Source: Elioraea tepidiphila DSM 17972 (GTDB taxonomy: Bacteria > Pseudomonadota > Alphaproteobacteria > Acetobacterales > Acetobacteraceae). From it: a DNA stretch of 64,000 nucleotides. The position numbers and the translations under genes are program-made. The notes below the pieces were generated by a model. The model was not told the DNA's origin. It worked only from the letters and a program-made list of their open reading frames with translations, and searched no databases. The stretch's first letter is position 1. Each line of letters opens with the position of its first letter. Location of the stretch: the NCBI RefSeq assembly GCF_000378465.1, contig NZ_KB899917.1, forward strand, positions 92,933 to 156,932, read 5' to 3'. Below, in pieces: positions 17,066 through 26,980 of the stretch.

Positions 17066-18330
17066 CACGCCTTCTCCATCGGCTTGGACGCGGCGGCCGC
17101 GGGCACCGGCCCGCCGCCCAGCACGCGCTGGCTGATGCTCGCCGGCAGCGGCAGCGGCCGCTCGAGCTTGCCGAGCACCGGCAGGATCACGAGGAAGTAG
17201 AGGAAGTAGTAGGCCGTGCCGACGCGCGAGAGCACCACCCAGATCCCCTCGGCCGGCATCGCACCGCAATAGCCGAGCAGCAGGCAGGCGGCGACGAACA
17301 CCCAGAAGAAGGGGCGCGCCAGCGGACGGAACTTCATCGAGCGCACCGGGCTGGTGTCGAGCCACGGCAGCACGAACAGCACGAAGATCGAGGCGAACAT
17401 CAGCACGACGCCGCCGAGCTTGTCCGGCACCGCGCGCAGGATCGCGTAGAAGGGCAGGAAGTACCACTCGGGCACGATGTGCGCGGGCGTGACCAGCGGG
17501 TTGGCCGGGATGTAGTTGTCCGGGTGGCCCATGAAGTTCGGCGCGAAGAAGACGAAGAAGGCGAACACGATCAGGAAGATCACCAGCCCGAAGCTGTCCT
17601 TGATCGTGTAGTAGGGGTGGAACGGGATCGTGTCCTGCGGCCCCTTCGGCTCGATGCCGAGCGGGTTGTTCGAGCCGGTGATGTGCAGCGCGACCACATG
17701 CAGGAACACCACGCCGACGATCACGAACGGCAGCAGGTAGTGCAGCGAGAAGAACCGGTTCAGCGTGGGGTTGTCGACCGAGAACCCGCCCCACAGCCAG
17801 GTCACGATGTCCGGCCCGACGATCGGGATGGCGCTGAACAGGTTGGTGATGACGGTCGCCCCCCAGAAGCTCATCTGGCCCCAGGGCAGCACGTAGCCCA
17901 TGAAGGCCGTCGCCATCATCAGCAGCAGGATGACCACGCCGAGGATCCACAGCAGTTCGCGCGGCGCCTTGTACGAGCCGTAATAGAGGCCGCGGAAGAT
18001 GTGGATGTAGACGACGATGAAGAACATGCTCGCGCCGTTCATGTGGATGTAGCGCAGCAGCCAGCCGTAGTTCACGTCGCGCATGATGCGCTCGACGCTG
18101 TCGAAGGCGTAATCGACATGAGGCGTGTAGTGCATGGCGAGGAAGATGCCGGTGACGATCATCACCACCAGGCAGACCATCGCCAGCGCGCCGAAGTTCC
18201 AGAAATAGTTGAAGTTCTTGGGCGTCGGGAACTCGGCATACTCCTTGGTGAGCATGCTCGGGATCGGCAGGCGCTGGTCGATCCAGCGCACCACCGGGTT
18301 CTTGAAGTCGCTCTTGTGCAGGCCGACCAT
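17065..18330 (-). CDS. petB: Cytochrome b of the bc1 complex
   Basis: Di-haem membrane subunit that oxidises quinol and reduces quinone; 421 aa. Seen: [22 protein letters not shown] and [20 protein letters not shown] carrying the paired haem-ligand histidines, the Qo-site motif [33 protein letters not shown], and eight or more hydrophobic segments. Start ATG at 18330 (MVGLHKSDF); upstream in-frame sequence lacks homology. Ten bp after petA, overlapping petC by one base. Confidence 0.96.
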   Translation of the reverse strand: MVGLHKSDFKNPVVRWIDQRLPIPSMLTKEYAEFPTPKNFNYFWNFGALAMVCLVVMIVTGIFLAMHYTPHVDYAFDSVERIMRDVNYGWLLRYIHMNGASMFFIVVYIHIFRGLYYGSYKAPRELLWILGVVILLLMMATAFMGYVLPWGQMSFWGATVITNLFSAIPIVGPDIVTWLWGGFSVDNPTLNRFFSLHYLLPFVIVGVVFLHVVALHITGSNNPLGIEPKGPQDTIPFHPYYTIKDSFGLVIFLIVFAFFVFFAPNFMGHPDNYIPANPLVTPAHIVPEWYFLPFYAILRAVPDKLGGVVLMFASIFVLFVLPWLDTSPVRSMKFRPLARPFFWVFVAACLLLGYCGAMPAEGIWVVLSRVGTAYYFLYFLVILPVLGKLERPLPLPASISQRVLGGGPVPAAAASKPMEKA

Positions 18331-18340
18331 CGCTTGTGCC

Positions 18341-18898
18341 TCAGCCGATCCGGATCGCGGTGTCGGAGGTGAAGGTATAGGGCGGGATCGCCAGATTGGC
18401 CGGCGCCGGGCCACGGCGGATCCGCCCAGAGGTATCGTAGTGGCTGCCGTGGCAGGGGCAGAACCAGCCGTTGAAGTCGCCCTTCGGGTCGGTCGGCCGC
18501 TGGCCCAGCGGCACGCAGCCGAGATGCGTGCAAATGCCGATCATCACCAGCCATTCGGGCTTCTGCACGCGCGACTGATCGGTCTGCGGATCGGGCAGGG
18601 CGCTGAGCGGGGTGTCGCGCGCCGCGGTGATGTCCTCGGCGGTGCGATGGCGGATGAACACGGGCTTGCCGCGCCACACCACCGTGATCGCCTGGCCGAC
18701 GACGATCGGGGCGAGATCGACCTCGGTCGAAGCCAGCGCCAGCACGGAGGCCGACGGGTTCATGCTCTGGATGAAGGGCCAGGCGAAAGCGGCCACACCC
18801 ACACCGGCCACCGCCGTGGTGGTCAGCGACAGGAAATCGCGCCGCGTGCCGCCCGCGCCATGACCGCCCTGTGCCTGAGCCGTCGAAGTCTCGGCCAT
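18341..18898 (-). CDS. petA: Rieske iron-sulfur subunit of the bc1 complex
   Basis: 185 aa. N-terminal twin-arginine-type anchor (TRRDFLSL near residues 18-25, then a hydrophobic span to ~43), followed by the periplasmic 2Fe-2S domain. Ligands CTHLGC (Cys123, His125, Cys128) and CPCHGS (Cys148, His150) are intact. First gene of petABC. Start ATG at 18898 preceded by AGAGGAACGGGG. The probable promoter is at 19048-19076. Confidence 0.97.
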   Translation of the reverse strand: MAETSTAQAQGGHGAGGTRRDFLSLTTTAVAGVGVAAFAWPFIQSMNPSASVLALASTEVDLAPIVVGQAITVVWRGKPVFIRHRTAEDITAARDTPLSALPDPQTDQSRVQKPEWLVMIGICTHLGCVPLGQRPTDPKGDFNGWFCPCHGSHYDTSGRIRRGPAPANLAIPPYTFTSDTAIRIG

Positions 18899-19047
18899 CC
18901 CCGTTCCTCTCCGCATCCGGCCCGCCCCGGGGGAGGGGCAGGCCCACTTGTCCGCAACGCCGAGCGGCCCCACGGCGCACCGGCCCGCTCGGGCCAGCGC
19001 GCCCCGGGCGCGCGTTTCCGCACCGCACCACACCAAGGCGTCGCGCC

Positions 19048-19076
19048 CTTATAGGCAGGGGGTGGCGGCGCGGCAA
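19048..19076 (-). promoter_or_regulatory. Probable sigma-70-type promoter of petABC
   Basis: On the minus strand TTGCCG (19071-19076), a 17-bp spacer, and TATAAG (19048-19053). The predicted 5' untranslated region to the petA ATG is about 140 nt. Only position and box match support it. Confidence 0.5.
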
Positions 19077-19177
19077 CGGCCCCTTGTCACGTTCCGAGGT
19101 ATGGGCACTCGCGGGTTGCGCAAGCCCCGGGGGCCGTCACGGTTGACGCTGCCGGGCCGGCCCGTGATCGTTGCCGC

Positions 19178-20044
19178 ATGACCCCGCTTGCGGATGCGCG
19201 GCAGGAGGCCGCCCGGACCTGGTTCGAAGACCTGCGCGACCGGCTCTGCGCCGCGTTCGAGGCGATCGAGGACGCGCTCGCCTCCGGCCCGCATGCCGAC
19301 CTGCCGCCGGGCCGCTTCGTACGCACCGCCTGGGACCGGCCAGGCGGCGGCGGCGGCGTGATGAGCGTGATGAAGGGGCGGGTGTTCGAGAAGGTCGGCG
19401 TGAACGTCTCGACCGTGTTCGGCGAATTCAGCCCGGAGTTCGCCAAGCAGATCCCCGGTGCGGCCGAGGACCCGCGCTTCTGGGCCTCGGGGATCTCGCT
19501 GGTGGCACACATGCGAAGCCCGCGCGTGCCGGCCGCGCACATGAACACGCGCATGATCGCGACCACCCGGACGTGGTTCGGCGGCGGCGGCGACCTGACG
19601 CCGATGCTGCTGGAGACCCCGGAGACGGCGGAGGACCGCGAGACCTTCCACGCCGCCTTCAAGGCGGCGTGCGACCGGTACAACCCCGACTACTACCCGC
19701 GCTTCAAGGAGTGGTGCGACCGCTACTTCTTCCTGCCGCACCGGGGCGAGCCGCGCGGGGTGGGCGGGATCTTCTACGACACCCTCGAGTCGGGGGACTG
19801 GGCAGCGGATTTCGCCTTCACGCGCGATGTCGGGCTCGCCTTCCTCGACGCCTATCCGGCGATCGTGCGCCGGCGGATGCACGAGCCCTGGACGGCGGAG
19901 GAGCGCGACCGGCAGCTGGTCCGGCGCGGCCGCTATGTCGAGTTCAACCTGCTCTACGACCGCGGCACGCTGTTCGGGCTGAAGACCGGCGGGAACGTCG
20001 AGGCGATCCTGATGAGCCTGCCGCCCGAGGTGCGGTGGCCGTAG
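19178..20044 (+). CDS. hemF: Oxygen-dependent coproporphyrinogen III oxidase
   Basis: Converts coproporphyrinogen III to protoporphyrinogen IX using O2; 288 aa cytoplasmic homodimer. Seen: [52 protein letters not shown]-like [18 protein letters not shown], and the C-terminal [18 protein letters not shown], the classical HemF blocks. Divergent from petABC: a haem-synthesis gene next to a haem-containing respiratory complex. ATG at 19178. Confidence 0.96.
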   Translation: MTPLADARQEAARTWFEDLRDRLCAAFEAIEDALASGPHADLPPGRFVRTAWDRPGGGGGVMSVMKGRVFEKVGVNVSTVFGEFSPEFAKQIPGAAEDPRFWASGISLVAHMRSPRVPAAHMNTRMIATTRTWFGGGGDLTPMLLETPETAEDRETFHAAFKAACDRYNPDYYPRFKEWCDRYFFLPHRGEPRGVGGIFYDTLESGDWAADFAFTRDVGLAFLDAYPAIVRRRMHEPWTAEERDRQLVRRGRYVEFNLLYDRGTLFGLKTGGNVEAILMSLPPEVRWP

Positions 20045-20055
20045 GAGGGAGCGTG

Positions 20056-20460
20056 ATGGCGGCGCGCGTGCGCACAGTGACGGTGAGCGATTCGGGTGTG
20101 GCCCCCTACGGCATGACGGCGGTCGCGCGCGGTCATGCCTGGGCGGTGGACGAGCCGGGCGAGACGGGGGGGAAGGATTCGGGGCCTGAGCCGTTCGAGC
20201 TGCTCTGCGGCGCGCTCGGCGCCTGCACGGCGATCACGGTGCGGATGTACGCCGGGCGGAAGGGCTGGACGCTGGAGCGGATCGCCGTGACCGTCACCTA
20301 CGAGAAGCCGGCGGAGCGGGGGCGGTTCTCGATCGCGATCGCGCTGGAGGGGCCGCTCGATGCGGCGCAGCGCGAGCGGCTGCTGGCGATCGCCGAGAGA
20401 TGCCCGGTGCACCAGGTTCTCGCGCAGGGCGCGGAGATCGTGACGGCACCGGCGGCGTAG
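20056..20460 (+). CDS. OsmC-family protein
   Basis: 134 aa, OsmC/Ohr fold. Seen: GPEPFELLCGALGACTAITVRMYAGRKGW with the first reactive Cys in the LGACTA helix, and the second Cys in ERCPVHQVL, the two-cysteine centre used against organic hydroperoxides. Also found as redox or hydrolase-fusion domains, so the substrate is open. ATG 20056 with GGAGGGA upstream. Twelve bp after hemF; probably co-transcribed with it. Confidence 0.88.
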   Translation: MAARVRTVTVSDSGVAPYGMTAVARGHAWAVDEPGETGGKDSGPEPFELLCGALGACTAITVRMYAGRKGWTLERIAVTVTYEKPAERGRFSIAIALEGPLDAAQRERLLAIAERCPVHQVLAQGAEIVTAPAA

Positions 20461-20476
20461 GCGGGCCGCCGGCCGA

Positions 20477-21478
20477 TCACCCCATCCACGGCGGCGTGGG
20501 CAGGCCCTTGCCGCGCAGGAACTCGGGGTTGAACAGCTTCGACTGGTAGCGCGCTCCCCCGTCGCAGAGAATCGTCACCACCGTGTGGCCGGGGCCGAGC
20601 GCGCGCGCGACGCGGATCGCGGCCGCGACGTTCAGCCCCGCCGAGCCCCCGACGCTCAGCCCCTCGTGGATGGTGAGATCGAACACCTGCTCCAGCATCT
20701 CCTCGTCGGTGATCCGGATCGCATCGTCGATCGGGGCGCCCTCGAGATTGCCGGGCACCCGGCTCTGGCCGATGCCCTCGGTGATCGAGCTGCCCTCCAG
20801 CTCCAGCACGCCGCGCGTCTTCCAGGCATAGAGCGCGCTGCCCAGGGGGTCGGCGAGCACGATGCGCACCGAGGGCTTCCGCGCCTTCAGCGCGAAGGCC
20901 ACACCCGCGAGCGTGCCGCCGGTGCCGCAGGCGCAGGTGAAGGCATCGACGCCCCCCCCGGTCTCGGCCCAGATCTCCTCGCCGGTGGTGCGGCGATGGC
21001 CCTCGCGGTTGGCGAGATTGTCGAACTGGTTCGCCCAGATCGCGCCGTTCGGTTCCTGCGCGGCAAGTTCCTCGGCGAGCCGGCGCGAGACATGCACGTA
21101 GTTGCCGGGGTCCCTGTAGGGCGCGGCGGGAACGAGGCGGAGATCGGCGCCGATCATGCGCAGGAACTCGATCTTCTCGCGGCTCTGCGTCTCCGGCATG
21201 ACGATGACGGAACGATACCCGCGCGCATTGCCGACCAGCGTCAGCCCGATGCCGGTGTTGCCGGCCGTGCCCTCGACGATCGTGCCGCCGGGGCGCAGCA
21301 GCCCCCTCGCCTCGGCGTCCGTGATGATCGCGAGGGCGGCGCGGTCCTTGACCGATCCGCCGGGGTTCATGAACTCGGCCTTGCCGAGGATCTCGCAGCC
21401 CGTGGCCGCGGAGGCGCGCCTCAGCCGGATCAGCGGCGTGTTGCCGATCGCACCGGTCAGCCCGTCCACCATCGCCAT
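20477..21478 (-). CDS. cysK: Cysteine synthase A-type PLP enzyme
   Basis: Makes cysteine from O-acetylserine and sulfide (or a close beta-replacement); 333 aa. Seen: AIGNTPLIRL at the N-terminus, PLP lysine in GGSVKDR (Lys44), GTAGNTGIGL phosphate-binding/substrate loop, CACGTGGTLAGVA, SVGGSAGLNVAAA. The insert EEIWAETGG follows the usual CysK order. ATG 21478 has AGGAG eight bases upstream. Divergent from a rhodanese gene 57 bp away, which suggests shared sulfur-metabolism regulation. Close PLP relatives (cystathionine beta-synthase-like) remain possible. Confidence 0.9.
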   Translation of the reverse strand: MAMVDGLTGAIGNTPLIRLRRASAATGCEILGKAEFMNPGGSVKDRAALAIITDAEARGLLRPGGTIVEGTAGNTGIGLTLVGNARGYRSVIVMPETQSREKIEFLRMIGADLRLVPAAPYRDPGNYVHVSRRLAEELAAQEPNGAIWANQFDNLANREGHRRTTGEEIWAETGGGVDAFTCACGTGGTLAGVAFALKARKPSVRIVLADPLGSALYAWKTRGVLELEGSSITEGIGQSRVPGNLEGAPIDDAIRITDEEMLEQVFDLTIHEGLSVGGSAGLNVAAAIRVARALGPGHTVVTILCDGGARYQSKLFNPEFLRGKGLPTPPWMG

Positions 21479-21535
21479 GAGGTCGCTCCTGCCGCTACCC
21501 TGTCCGGGTCCGACATCCGCAGAGGAACCGACCAT

Positions 21536-21952
21536 ATGAGCGACGTGCCCGAGGTCTCGCCCACCGAAACCTGGCAGGCCCTGAACGAGGATCCGCGCGC
21601 CATGCTGGTCGATGTCCGGACGGATGCCGAATGGACCTATGTCGGCATGCCCGACCTCTCGGCGACCGGCAAGCCCGTGGTGCCGATCGCCTGGCAGCTC
21701 TTCCCGTCGATGGCGGTGAACCCGGGCTTCGTCGAGGCACTGCGCGAGGCCGGGCTGACGCCCGAACACCGGCTCTACTTCCTCTGCCGGTCGGGGGCGC
21801 GGAGTCTCGCGGCGGCGCGGATGGCGCGCGCGGCCGGATTCGCCCACGTGTTCAACATCCGCGACGGCTTCGAGGGCCCGCTGGACGGCGAGGGGCACCG
21901 GCGCACGGTGTCGGGCTGGATCGCAGCCAGCCTGCCCTGGCGGCAGCGGTGA
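21536..21952 (+). CDS. Rhodanese-like domain protein
   Basis: Single-domain sulfurtransferase-like protein of 138 aa. Seen: MLVDVRTDAEW near residues 23-33, active-site loop CRSGAR with Cys84, and GFAHVFNIRDGFEGPLD. The six-residue loop fits sulfane-sulfur transfer. Divergent partner of cysK. Confidence 0.92.
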   Translation: MSDVPEVSPTETWQALNEDPRAMLVDVRTDAEWTYVGMPDLSATGKPVVPIAWQLFPSMAVNPGFVEALREAGLTPEHRLYFLCRSGARSLAAARMARAAGFAHVFNIRDGFEGPLDGEGHRRTVSGWIAASLPWRQR

Positions 21953-21985
21953 GGGCGGGGCAAAAGGCGATGGCCGCGACCGACG

Positions 21986-22660
21986 TCAGACCCACATCGC
22001 CCTGGCGCGCGGCGGCGTTGACGGGGGAGGATCGCCGCCACCGGCGGCCATGTCGTCCACCACGAAATTGTCGAACAACGCCGCGTTGCCGCTCAGCGCG
22101 AAGCCCAGGCCGCAGAACTGCCCGGACGGCAACGCGCCGAAGGTGTGGCTCACCTCATCGTACAGGCTGAGATCGTCGTTCCGCACCCGCGCCGTTACGA
22201 GCAGCCCCTCGATCGTGAGTTCCAGCCAGTAGTAGCCGCTGGTCGCAGGCGCAGTGATCGTCTTCGTGGCGCGATTGGTCCCGGCGGACCAGTTCTGGTT
22301 CACCCCCTCGCGCACCTGCAAGGAGGTGCCGCTCGACCCCAGGACCGCATAGATGGCGCTGGTCGTGCCGTTGTCCGTCCCGTTCGTGCAGAGCGTGGTC
22401 AGGCAGATGTTGGAGTAGCTGCCGTTGAACGTGAAGCGCGTGCGCAACCGGTGCGTGCCGAGCCCGGTGACCTGCACGCGGTTGTTGCGGTAGTTGTTGG
22501 TGCCCCTGATCTGCCCGGCCCCGTTACCGACCATGTTGGAGCTGTTGATGTCGGCCCAGGTGCGGGTGCCCGATCCGCCGTCGCCGTTGTCGAGCGTGCG
22601 GCCAGCGATGCTGACGCCGTCGCCGAGGCCCGCAAAGGTGTCGGATGCGATGACGGCCAT
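21986..22660 (-). CDS. Hypothetical structural protein of a phage-tail-like cassette
   Basis: 224 aa, beta-rich, Gly/Ser/Thr/Asn-rich, lacking a signal peptide. It begins MAVIASDTFAGLGDGVSIAG and has a pattern resembling concanavalin-like/LamG jelly-roll proteins (SGYYWLELTIEGLLVTARV; ALFDNFVVDD). No catalytic motif seen. Last gene of the minus-strand cassette that begins at 26383; 4 bp after the 734-aa protein. Probably a fibre- or spike-associated carbohydrate-binding protein, by context and composition only. Confidence 0.6.
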   Translation of the reverse strand: MAVIASDTFAGLGDGVSIAGRTLDNGDGGSGTRTWADINSSNMVGNGAGQIRGTNNYRNNRVQVTGLGTHRLRTRFTFNGSYSNICLTTLCTNGTDNGTTSAIYAVLGSSGTSLQVREGVNQNWSAGTNRATKTITAPATSGYYWLELTIEGLLVTARVRNDDLSLYDEVSHTFGALPSGQFCGLGFALSGNAALFDNFVVDDMAAGGGDPPPSTPPRARAMWV

Positions 22661-22664
22661 GGCT

Positions 22665-24869
22665 CTACTCCGGTGTCCTGGTGCCCCACTGGGGCTTGAT
22701 GGCGCGCGAGGCGTCGGTGATGCCGGCTGCCGCTTCCTCGGCCCGCAGGTAAGCGAGCGCCACGCCCGCCGCAGGGATACCGACCATGGCGCCCGTCTCG
22801 CAGGCCCGCCGCGCCAGATTGGGATAGCTGTGCCCGCCGTCGATGGGCCGCGCCAGTCCGCTCGTCGGGCACGCGCCACCCGACCCGCCCGCGTCGGAAA
22901 TGAGCTTGATGGTCAGCCCGGAGATCTGGTCGCTGCTGTGAGAGCAGTAGACGGTGTCCCAGTTCTGCGCGATCGGGGACGCCGTCGTCGGCTGCGGTCC
23001 CTCGCGCCAAGCGCACGTGTAGAGGCCCGCCCCGCGATACGGGCAGGCATTGATGACGCCGAAGAGCTGCTTGCTGATGTGCTCGGTTACCAGCTTGTGC
23101 GCGGTCGTGATCCGGCCGCGATGCACCGACATGCAGATGGTCGGCACGAAATAGCCGTGCGCCTGCCAGGGCGCGAAGCCGATGTTGGAGACGCCCCCGT
23201 AGGAAGTGCGCCAGACGCCGAGCGCGACGCGATCCGGCGCATACTCGGGCGGCGTGAGGAACTGCTCGGCGATCGCGAACCCGTTGACGAGAAGCTGGTT
23301 CATGTACGGCTTGCAGGGATGCGCGTCGGGCATGATCCATTCCGCGTCGCACACGATCTTGTGCTTCCAGGCGTTCTGCCGGTGCGCGGTGATCTGGAGC
23401 GTGCCGCAATCGCGCGACGCCCCGTTCACCAGGGGCCGGCGCGAGTAGTCCACCGCGTTGCTCGGGTCCTCCCGGCCGATGCAGCCGACGCCGAGGATCA
23501 CCATGAAGTCGAGCCACCACTCCCAGCCCGTCACCATGGCCTGGTAGGTCGGATACTGCGGCTGGTGCGATGCATCGGTCGCGGAACCGGGAAACGTGCC
23601 ACCTGAGCGGGTGAGGGTCGGGTTCGATGCCCAGCCGATGGCCGGCTGCGCCGGGGTGAGGCCGCGCGACGTGTAGTCCTGGTTGACGATCACGGGCGGG
23701 TGGCCGCTCTCGTGCCGCACCAGCCAGGCCGGGAACTTCACCCCCATCGCCAGCGCGTTGACGCGCGAGTTGCGCAGCAGCGTGGCGCGGTCGGCGGCCG
23801 ACTTCTCGGTACCGCTGGTCGCCAGCAGCGCGTGCGCGTCCCAGTCCGGGATGTCGCCGATCCAGGCGCTCGCGCCGCTCTGGTTGATGTCGGCGTCACC
23901 GAAGGCTCCGGACGGCGTGGCGGGGCTGTAGGACAACGGCGCCGGCACGGGCACGCTGGCCCGCACCGTCGCGCTGTCGTAGGTGTTCCAGATCAGCCTG
24001 TGGTCGTGGAACCAGCGCCAGGACGCGCGCGGATGCACATGCGTGGCGTTGGCGGACCAGTGCGGCAGGCCGTCGGCGGTGCAGAGGAAGTAGGCGGACC
24101 AGCCATAGGCCGTGAAGCTGGTCGTGTGGGAAATGATCGAGGAAGAGCCGTTCAGGAACTCGAACTCCTGCACAGTGTAGGACTGCGAGTTCGCCACGCG
24201 GCCGTTGATCGCATAGGGGAAGATGGTGATCGTCCCGTCGGCCCAGACGTAGCTGTAGAAGTGCCCCTGCCACTGGCCCTGGTCGGTGTCGCTCGCGCCC
24301 GTGCCCTGACGGAACACGCCCCAGTGGTGCCAAGCCCGCACGACAGGCCCGGCGCGCCGCTCGCGGAACGTTCCCGCCGCGTCGAGGTTGTTGAGCACGC
24401 ACCAGCAGTCGATGCCGTCGATGCGCAGGCGCATGCGGTAGTCCTGCGCCGTGAGCGTGCTGCGGGAGATCGGCGAGGAGCCGGAGCCGCCGCCCTGGAC
24501 TGCATGGAGCGAGATCGCGATCGTGCCGTTGTCGGCGATGGTCGCGCTCGGCTTGCAGGAGAACACCGCGCGCCGGAGCGAGCCGTCCCCGTGATAGGAG
24601 AGCCCATCCGCCTGCTGGAGCGCGATCGCCTCGCCGCCGTAGCGCAGCTCGACGCGGCTTCCCGCCGGCACCTCTCCCTCCAGGAAGTCGCGCGCGAAGG
24701 AGATGTTCGGATCGGTGCGCGACGCGCCCGAGAAATTGTCGAGGATGACCGTCTCGATCAGCACACCCCCGCCGCCACCGCCACCGGTGGGCCGGAACAG
24801 CGGCAACGCGCCGTAGACGCGGGCACCCGGGGCTTTCAGTCGCGTCCCGTAGGTCTGGATGAGCAGCAT
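22665..24869 (-). CDS. Large hypothetical tail-fibre/spike-like protein
   Basis: 734 aa with no recognised name. A Gly-rich linker follows the first ~25 residues; residues ~30-200 look like a beta-barrel domain with a GDGSLRRAVF element; the rest is Trp/His/Tyr-rich (WRWFHDHRLIW; WEWWLDFMVILGVG; HESGHPP), as in secreted or virion-borne carbohydrate-acting proteins. Start ATG at 24869 overlaps the stop of the preceding tail-fibre gene (TGATG), so translation is probably coupled. A polysaccharide lyase/hydrolase role (rift-barrel lyase-like N-terminus) is a guess. Confidence 0.6.
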   Translation of the reverse strand: MLLIQTYGTRLKAPGARVYGALPLFRPTGGGGGGGVLIETVILDNFSGASRTDPNISFARDFLEGEVPAGSRVELRYGGEAIALQQADGLSYHGDGSLRRAVFSCKPSATIADNGTIAISLHAVQGGGSGSSPISRSTLTAQDYRMRLRIDGIDCWCVLNNLDAAGTFRERRAGPVVRAWHHWGVFRQGTGASDTDQGQWQGHFYSYVWADGTITIFPYAINGRVANSQSYTVQEFEFLNGSSSIISHTTSFTAYGWSAYFLCTADGLPHWSANATHVHPRASWRWFHDHRLIWNTYDSATVRASVPVPAPLSYSPATPSGAFGDADINQSGASAWIGDIPDWDAHALLATSGTEKSAADRATLLRNSRVNALAMGVKFPAWLVRHESGHPPVIVNQDYTSRGLTPAQPAIGWASNPTLTRSGGTFPGSATDASHQPQYPTYQAMVTGWEWWLDFMVILGVGCIGREDPSNAVDYSRRPLVNGASRDCGTLQITAHRQNAWKHKIVCDAEWIMPDAHPCKPYMNQLLVNGFAIAEQFLTPPEYAPDRVALGVWRTSYGGVSNIGFAPWQAHGYFVPTICMSVHRGRITTAHKLVTEHISKQLFGVINACPYRGAGLYTCAWREGPQPTTASPIAQNWDTVYCSHSSDQISGLTIKLISDAGGSGGACPTSGLARPIDGGHSYPNLARRACETGAMVGIPAAGVALAYLRAEEAAAGITDASRAIKPQWGTRTPE

Positions 24870-26383
24870 CAATCCGCCGTCCTTACGCCGAGGAAGGTGA
24901 TGAAGAGGCCGGTCAGGCCGGTCGCGTTCGTTACCACGACGTCCAGCAGATTGTCCTGGGCGAGCGCCTCGGTGCTCGCCGTGTTGGTCACCGATGTCGT
25001 CTGCGAGACCGCCCCGGAGAACCCGTTGATCGGCGAGCCGTTCTTCCTGATCTGGATCGAGCACGTGCCGCCGAGCGTGCGCGCGCGCACGGCGGTGAGC
25101 GTCGTGGGCTTGTTGCCCCACATGCCGATCTGGCCCTCCGCCGCGCCGCCCGAGACATTGCCGGTGATCGGCAGGAAGACGGAGCCCACCACCTTCTCGG
25201 TGCGCGCCTCGAACCCGGTGCCGGCACTGTTCAGCGTCGCGACCTGGTTGGCGGCGAGCTGGATCGTGCTCGGCACGGCGACGCGCCAGTACGGGCTGGC
25301 CGAGCCCTCGTAGACGACCTCACGCTCCTCGCCGGGGAACAGGATGAAGCTGTTGTTGCCGGCGGTGTTGAAGCCGTCTGTCCCCGCGCTGATCGTGGCC
25401 GCATCGCTGCCGATGTTGATCAGCAGCACCCGGTCGCGCGCCGAGAAGCCCGTGCGGACGAAGGTGGCGGTGATCCCGGCGCCGTTGATGTAGATCACGC
25501 CGTTGCGGTCGGCGTCGGTGATGTTGCCGCTCGCCGTGATCGTGCGCTGCGAGGCATAGCCCGCCGCAGCGCCGCCCGTGCCGACATTGTCGGCCGCCGG
25601 GGCCCAGGCCGTGCCGTTCCACTTCAGCACCTGACCCGAGGAGGCACCCGCCTGCGCCAGCTTGCTCGGCGCGATGGTGCCGGAGATGTCGGCTTCGGTG
25701 TGGGTGTGGGTCGCGTTTGCCTTGGCGTCGAGCGCCGCCTGAAGGTTGGTGACGTTGGCGATCGTGTGCGTGTGGCTGGCGTTCGCCTTGGCGTCGAGCG
25801 CGCTTTGCAGGCTGGTGATGTCGGCGATCGCGTGCGCATGTGCGGCCGCCGCCTTGCCGTCGAGCGCCGCCTGGAGGTTCGTCACGTCGCCGATCGCGTG
25901 CCCGTGCACGGCAGCCGCGGCCCCCAGCGTGCCGCGCGCGGCGGTGGCATCGTCGTCGTCGAGCAGCGTGCGCGCGAAGCCCGTGACGATCGCCAGGGCG
26001 GCCGTGTTCGCCCCCGTGTAGTAGGCGACGCGGTCGGCCGCCGGGGTCAGGGTGTCGATCGCGTCGATCGCCGCCGGCATGCCGGTGAGCGCCGACCACT
26101 CGGTCGAGCCGCCCGCGCCGACAGCATCCGCCGACGGCGCCCAGGCCGTGCCGTTCCACTTCAGCACCTGGCCGGCGCTCGCACCCGCCTGCGCCAGCCG
26201 GCTCGGCGCGATCGTGCCGATGATGTCGGCTTCGCCGTGCGTATGCACGGCCGGCGCGAGCGTCGCGCGCACCTGGCCGACCGTGAGCTTGACCGTCGTG
26301 CCGCCCTGATTGGCGACCAGCTCGTCGGTGTTGTTGGCAGTGGCGGCCGGGGGATACTGGGAGATCTTCAGGGGACCGGACAT
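24869..26383 (-). CDS. Repeat-containing phage tail-fibre-like protein
   Basis: 504 aa. The first half holds at least three imperfect repeats of the type (I/V)(A/G)D(I/V)T(N/S)LQ(A/S)ALDxKA followed by HxH (residues ~160-240) and two copies of GQVLKWNGTAWAP, which are hallmarks of phage tail fibre/collar proteins. The second half is a beta-rich head domain. The repeated HTH/HxH tripeptides could bind metal ions along the shaft, as in other fibres. ATG at 26383 follows AAGGAG with ideal spacing. First gene of a three-gene operon. Confidence 0.8.
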   Translation of the reverse strand: MSGPLKISQYPPAATANNTDELVANQGGTTVKLTVGQVRATLAPAVHTHGEADIIGTIAPSRLAQAGASAGQVLKWNGTAWAPSADAVGAGGSTEWSALTGMPAAIDAIDTLTPAADRVAYYTGANTAALAIVTGFARTLLDDDDATAARGTLGAAAAVHGHAIGDVTNLQAALDGKAAAAHAHAIADITSLQSALDAKANASHTHTIANVTNLQAALDAKANATHTHTEADISGTIAPSKLAQAGASSGQVLKWNGTAWAPAADNVGTGGAAAGYASQRTITASGNITDADRNGVIYINGAGITATFVRTGFSARDRVLLINIGSDAATISAGTDGFNTAGNNSFILFPGEEREVVYEGSASPYWRVAVPSTIQLAANQVATLNSAGTGFEARTEKVVGSVFLPITGNVSGGAAEGQIGMWGNKPTTLTAVRARTLGGTCSIQIRKNGSPINGFSGAVSQTTSVTNTASTEALAQDNLLDVVVTNATGLTGLFITFLGVRTAD

Positions 26384-26535
26384 CGGCTGCTCCTTGCGGA
26401 GTGAAGGCACCGCCGGCGCTGAGGGGGCGGCGCGGAAGGGACGAGATCGCCTGCGCCGTCACGCACGGGGGATCTCGACGGCGGGCAGGGCTTTGCTGTA
26501 GTGGACCGACGCGGACGGGCCGATCGGGCCCGCGG

Positions 26536-26610
<75 letters not shown>

Positions 26611-26621
26611 GCCGCCCTCGG

Positions 26622-26637
26622 ACCGGGCCGGCCCGGT
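26622..26637. terminator. Perfect 16-bp palindrome between tRNA-Thr and a convergent gene
   Basis: ACCGGGCC directly joined to GGCCCGGT, located 12 bp after the tRNA and 6 bp before the convergent gene's stop. Position suggests a bidirectional terminator; no T tract. Confidence 0.45.
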
Positions 26638-26643
26638 GATGCG

Positions 26644-26880
26644 TCAGACCAGCGCGGCGACGTTCACGGTCGAGCCGGAATGCGCCGTCACGTGCAGGAT
26701 CGAGAACGCATCGCTCGAGCGCGCCAGCACCATGTCGCCGCGCCGGACCAGGTGCGCGGCCGGGTTGAAGTAGCCGGTCGAGAGCATCTGGCTGCGCGTG
26801 TCGTTGTCCGTGCGGTAGTGCCACAGCGTGAAGCCGTTGGCGTAGGCGAGCACCGACAGGCTCTGGATCTCGAAGGGCAT
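26644..26880 (-). CDS. Small hypothetical protein, paralogue of the next upstream gene
   Basis: 78 aa, no signal peptide, no known name. Aligns along its whole length with the 112-aa protein at 26981-27319: shared L(S/A)VL(A/S)YA.GFTLW.Y and GYF, then VR..D..L and V.AH.G..V.VA. Looks like a compact beta-rich domain. ATG 26880 preceded by AAGGAG/CCTCCTG. Sits next to the tail-fibre cassette, and a virion-decoration or fibre-associated role is inference from context. Confidence 0.65.
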   Translation of the reverse strand: MPFEIQSLSVLAYANGFTLWHYRTDNDTRSQMLSTGYFNPAAHLVRRGDMVLARSSDAFSILHVTAHSGSTVNVAALV

Positions 26881-26980
26881 CAGGAGGCTCCTTGGGGCGG
26901 GGCTGGAGACGCGCGGCAGCACGTGCCGGCTTGGATGGCCGGCGCCTTGGGCACGGCCGGTGATCGGGCAAGGCGCAGGC

